In this document: positions 61,802 to 64,000 of the stretch, piece after piece | Numbering within the stretch: position 1 is the stretch's first letter | Layout: each line of letters opens with the position of its first letter | Source: Klebsiella sp. RHBSTW-00484 | GTDB taxonomy: Bacteria; Pseudomonadota; Gammaproteobacteria; Enterobacterales; Enterobacteriaceae | Reading direction: 5' to 3' | Length of the DNA stretch: 64,000 nucleotides | NCBI RefSeq assembly: GCF_013705725.1 | Contig: NZ_CP055481.1 | Location: forward strand, 4,588,001-4,652,000 | The notes under the pieces: generated by a model | The model's input: only the letters and a program-made list of their open reading frames with translations | Database searches by the model: none | What the model was told of the DNA's origin: nothing | Made by a program: the position numbers and the translations under genes

Positions 61802-61892
61802 TGATATTTAAACGTGTTTTATCTCCAACTGTAAGGTCGTTAATTACCCTCCGGTAATGATTATTGCCATTGAATAACTTGTTATATTTTCG

Positions 61893-61932
61893 GGATAACC
61901 CATTATTGCGTTATCCCATTTTATTTTATTTA
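61893..61932 (+). terminator. Terminator after the LamB-type porin gene
   Basis: GGGATAAC-N10-GTTATCCC (61893-61918) followed by ATTTTATTTTATTT. The T-rich tail reaches into the last codons of the convergent EIIB gene. Confidence 0.85.
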
Positions 61933-62240
61933 AGACTTGCAAAGTACTCGTCAAGTAATTGTCGTAAAGCATCCGACTGCTTACCGAAAATAGCATGCAC
62001 CTGCTGCCCCAGAATAATAACCCCCAGCGCACCCTGCTGCTGTAATGCCTGAGAATCAACAATCGCCAGGTTATTCACCGTGACGCGTAAACGGGTAATA
62101 CAGGCATCAACATGAATAATATTCGACTCACCGCCGAAAGCCTGAATCAAAGATTCAATCTGTTGTTGCTCCGCTATACTCAAAGGCACCGCGGGGCGGG
62201 GTTGGGAGAAATAATTCAGAAAGGATTTTAAACTCACCAT
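61926..62240 (-). CDS. Stand-alone PTS EIIB domain, glucose family
   Basis: A 104-residue protein made of one glucose-type EIIB domain. The phosphorylated Cys is residue 47 in HVDACITRLRVTVNN, followed by GALGVIILGQQVHAIFGKQS. No EIIC or EIIA part is fused, which is unusual; it must phosphorylate a separate permease, perhaps beyond position 64000. A good AGGAGTC ribosome site lies upstream. It is preceded by a terminator after the GH42 gene. Confidence 0.88.
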   Translation of the reverse strand: MVSLKSFLNYFSQPRPAVPLSIAEQQQIESLIQAFGGESNIIHVDACITRLRVTVNNLAIVDSQALQQQGALGVIILGQQVHAIFGKQSDALRQLLDEYFASLK

Positions 62241-62262
62241 AATAGACTCCTGATAAGCAGAT

Positions 62263-62290
62263 AAAAAAACGCCTGCTCAAAGAGCAGGCG
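62263..62290 (-). terminator. Intercistronic terminator between GH42 and EIIB genes
   Basis: On the minus strand CGCCTGCTC-TTT-GAGCAGGCG is followed by TTTTTTT, a textbook intrinsic terminator. It lies after the GH42 stop and only 22 bp before the EIIB start, leaving no room for a separate promoter. Confidence 0.92.
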
Positions 62291-62304
62291 CGGGTAAAGA
62301 GGTA

Positions 62305-64000
62305 TTACGCGTTACGGCTAAGGATACGGCAATCCCATGCTGTTAAGGTCAATGGCGCATTCAGCGCCGCACCGGTCAGGATATCCTGGTAACCCTGCGG
62401 CAGCGTAATGCTATGTTGCTGCGTACTGTAGTTTTGCAGGAATACATAGGTGGTTTCGCCATCAGTTCGCGCAGTTGCCACGACCCCCGGCGGCAAATCA
62501 GCCTCAACGGCACGCGGCAGCGCCAATTCTTTGCATATGGTAGCGAAGAAATCCCGCTGGAAGGCAAGATCGTTACGTGAAGCAACGTGCCAGGCCTTAC
62601 CTTTACCGAAATGATTGACGGTAACCGCTGGTCTTCCGGCATAAAAATCATCGCGGTATGTCGCCAGCGGCTCCGCGGCTTCAGTATGAATCAGTTCACA
62701 CAGGTGGCGTACCTGATACGGCCCCTGCAATCCGCCTTTATTCCCCGCCAGTCCTTGCACCAGGTTATGTTCACCATCGTTCAGGCAGTCGATCTCTTCC
62801 GCCCAAATGCCCAACAGCTTACGTAATGGGCCAGGGAAGCCGCCGAGATGGCACAGATCAGTTTCGTTAACGATACCCGTCCAGTATGTTGTAACTAACT
62901 GACCGCCGTTGGCGACGAAATCTTCGGCGCGCTCGGCGAATCCCTCTCGTACCATGTACAGCATAGGTGCAATAACCAGCTGATAGGCGCTCAGGTCAAC
63001 ATCCGCATCGATAATATCGACGGCGATCCCCTGCTCCCAGAATGGACGATAGTGTTCGTTGACGGTATTTTCATACTCCATCCCGAGATTACGCGGTCCC
63101 TGGGCATCATCCAGCGCCCAGCGGTTTTGCTGGTCAAAGATAATCGCCACTTTGGCATCCGTCCGGCAACCCACCACGCCCGGCAACTTGCTTAACATAT
63201 CGCCGAGCTTAGTCACTTCACGGCCTACTCGAGTATCCAGGTGGCCTACGTGATCGATAATCGCCCCGTGGAATTTTTCTACCGAACCACGGCTTTTGCG
63301 CCACTGGAAATACTGCACCGAATCAGCACCGTGCGCGACGGCCTGGATAGAAGAAAGAATATGCATTCCCGGCTTTTTCAGCTTGCTGGTCGGCTGCCAG
63401 TTAGTCGAGCTCGGCGTTGATTCCATCAGCACAAACGGTTTACCGCCCTTCAGGCTGCGCATCATGTCGTGATACATGGCGGTATAGCAAGCCAGCGTGG
63501 TTTCATCTTTATCACGGTGCCACATGGGATAGCTATCCCATGAGATGAAGTCCAGCGCCTGCGCCAGCTGCCAGTAGTCGTAATCGTAAAAATACTCCAT
63601 GAAGTTGGTTGTCACCGGCAGTTCAGCATTCGCTGCTTTCAGAGGGGCCACTTCATGGTGGCAGAAGTCAGTCACCTGCGCGGTGTTGAAACGATGCCAG
63701 TCAAGGTTAAGACCATGAATTGAGACTTCCCCCTGCGGGGCTGGAGATTCAATCTGCGACCAGTCGCTGTAGGTATGACTCCAGAAAGTGCTCCACCACG
63801 CGTGGTTGAGATTATCCAGGGTTTCATAACGCGCCTTCAGCCAGTCACGGAACCGCTCCTGACACAGCCCGCAGTGGCACTCACCGCCGTATTCGTTGGA
63901 GATATGCCAGCCCAGCACCGCCGGGTGTTGTGAGTAACGATCCGCCAGCAGCGTGTTGATTTTTAGGGTTTTCTCACGATAAACCGGTGATGACATGCAG
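62305..64000 (-). CDS. GH42 beta-galactosidase, partial (N-terminus outside window)
   Basis: Cleaves beta-galactosides in the cytoplasm. The frame stays open past the window end: the codon before the ATG at 63996 is TGC, and CMSSPVYREK fits the internal family motif, so that ATG is not the start. About 565 residues are present; roughly the first 120 are missing. The acid/base Glu is in WHISNEYGG, the zinc-type Cys cluster is CHCGLCQ, and the nucleophile Glu is in FVLMESTPSSTNWQ. The C-terminal domain (DILTGAALNAPLTLTAWDCR) is complete. Neighbours suggest galactan or galacto-oligosaccharide use. Confidence 0.93.
   Translation of the reverse strand, partial: CMSSPVYREKTLKINTLLADRYSQHPAVLGWHISNEYGGECHCGLCQERFRDWLKARYETLDNLNHAWWSTFWSHTYSDWSQIESPAPQGEVSIHGLNLDWHRFNTAQVTDFCHHEVAPLKAANAELPVTTNFMEYFYDYDYWQLAQALDFISWDSYPMWHRDKDETTLACYTAMYHDMMRSLKGGKPFVLMESTPSSTNWQPTSKLKKPGMHILSSIQAVAHGADSVQYFQWRKSRGSVEKFHGAIIDHVGHLDTRVGREVTKLGDMLSKLPGVVGCRTDAKVAIIFDQQNRWALDDAQGPRNLGMEYENTVNEHYRPFWEQGIAVDIIDADVDLSAYQLVIAPMLYMVREGFAERAEDFVANGGQLVTTYWTGIVNETDLCHLGGFPGPLRKLLGIWAEEIDCLNDGEHNLVQGLAGNKGGLQGPYQVRHLCELIHTEAAEPLATYRDDFYAGRPAVTVNHFGKGKAWHVASRNDLAFQRDFFATICKELALPRAVEADLPPGVVATARTDGETTYVFLQNYSTQQHSITLPQGYQDILTGAALNAPLTLTAWDCRILSRNA

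Noticed and set aside
62263..62340. BglG/LicT-type antiterminator overlapping the intercistronic terminator
   Set aside because: I looked for a RAT-like stem overlapping the hairpin in the GH42 3' end and saw none; the mechanism of EIIB expression stays open.
63994..63996. ATG at the right edge as the GH42 start
   Set aside because: The frame stays open upstream and the residues CMSSPVYREK fit an internal family motif, so the gene continues past the window.

Overview
The window is chromosomal DNA of an enterobacterium. Gene content and order follow the Escherichia coli segment from glxR to ylaC: the allantoin/glyoxylate genes, selU, ybbP-ybbA/tesA-ybbO-cnoX, fetAB/qmcA-ybbJ, cueR/copA, ybaP-chiX-ybaK, ushA, fsr, ybaL, gsk-hemH-adk-htpG-recR-ybaB-dnaX-apt, priC, mscK, acrRAB, tomB-hha, maa and ylaC. 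Most proteins look like close orthologues of the E. coli ones. The extra genes, the many ERIC and REP repeats and the GC-rich third codon positions point to Klebsiella, Raoultella or a near relative; the species is inferred, not proven.

Layout. 1-6126: glyoxylate/allantoin genes (glxR partial, hyi, gcl, allR, allA, allS) with two almost identical 17-bp palindromes that fit AllR operators. 6211-9230: selU, a general porin and a ydhR homologue. 9254-14786: ybbP-ybbA export system, tesA, ybbO, cnoX. 14787-16520: a REP/BIME array split by a complete IS110-family (IS1111-like) insertion sequence. 16524-22354: fetAB, qmcA-ybbJ and an unrecognised periplasmic gene pair. 22351-29032: cueR, a membrane J-domain gene, copA, ybaP, the sRNA gene chiX, ybaK and an AT-richer orphan gene. 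29166-44578: core genes from ushA to ybaM. 44644-45348: a doubly broken Rpn-type nuclease gene. 45386-55117: mscK, acrR, acrAB, tomB-hha. 55264-59077: maa, ylaC, a divergent MocR-regulator/acetyltransferase pair and the zinc-independent ribosomal protein genes rpmJ2-rpmE2. 59189-64000: a sugar locus with a LacI-type regulator, a LamB-type porin, a lone PTS EIIB domain and a GH42 beta-galactosidase that runs off the window.

Main discovery. The non-coding right end of the insertion sequence carries the signature of a bridge RNA. Two 7-nt guides flank a small hairpin and match the two sides of the genomic target, each including the 2-bp core CG. A second loop has guides matching the element's own two ends. 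The guides were read directly against the flanks, and an intact unoccupied copy of the same 12-bp target lies about 120 bp away. Joining the element's ends would also create a promoter with a 17-bp spacer.

Other points of note: an intercistronic terminator just upstream of the lone EIIB gene, the Rpn pseudogene that lost its catalytic core, the J-domain gene between cueR and copA, a three-site operator between the MocR regulator and the acetyltransferase, a perfect CRP site before maa, the dnaX frameshift signal and a sigma-32 promoter before htpG. No rRNA, tRNA or CRISPR array was seen.
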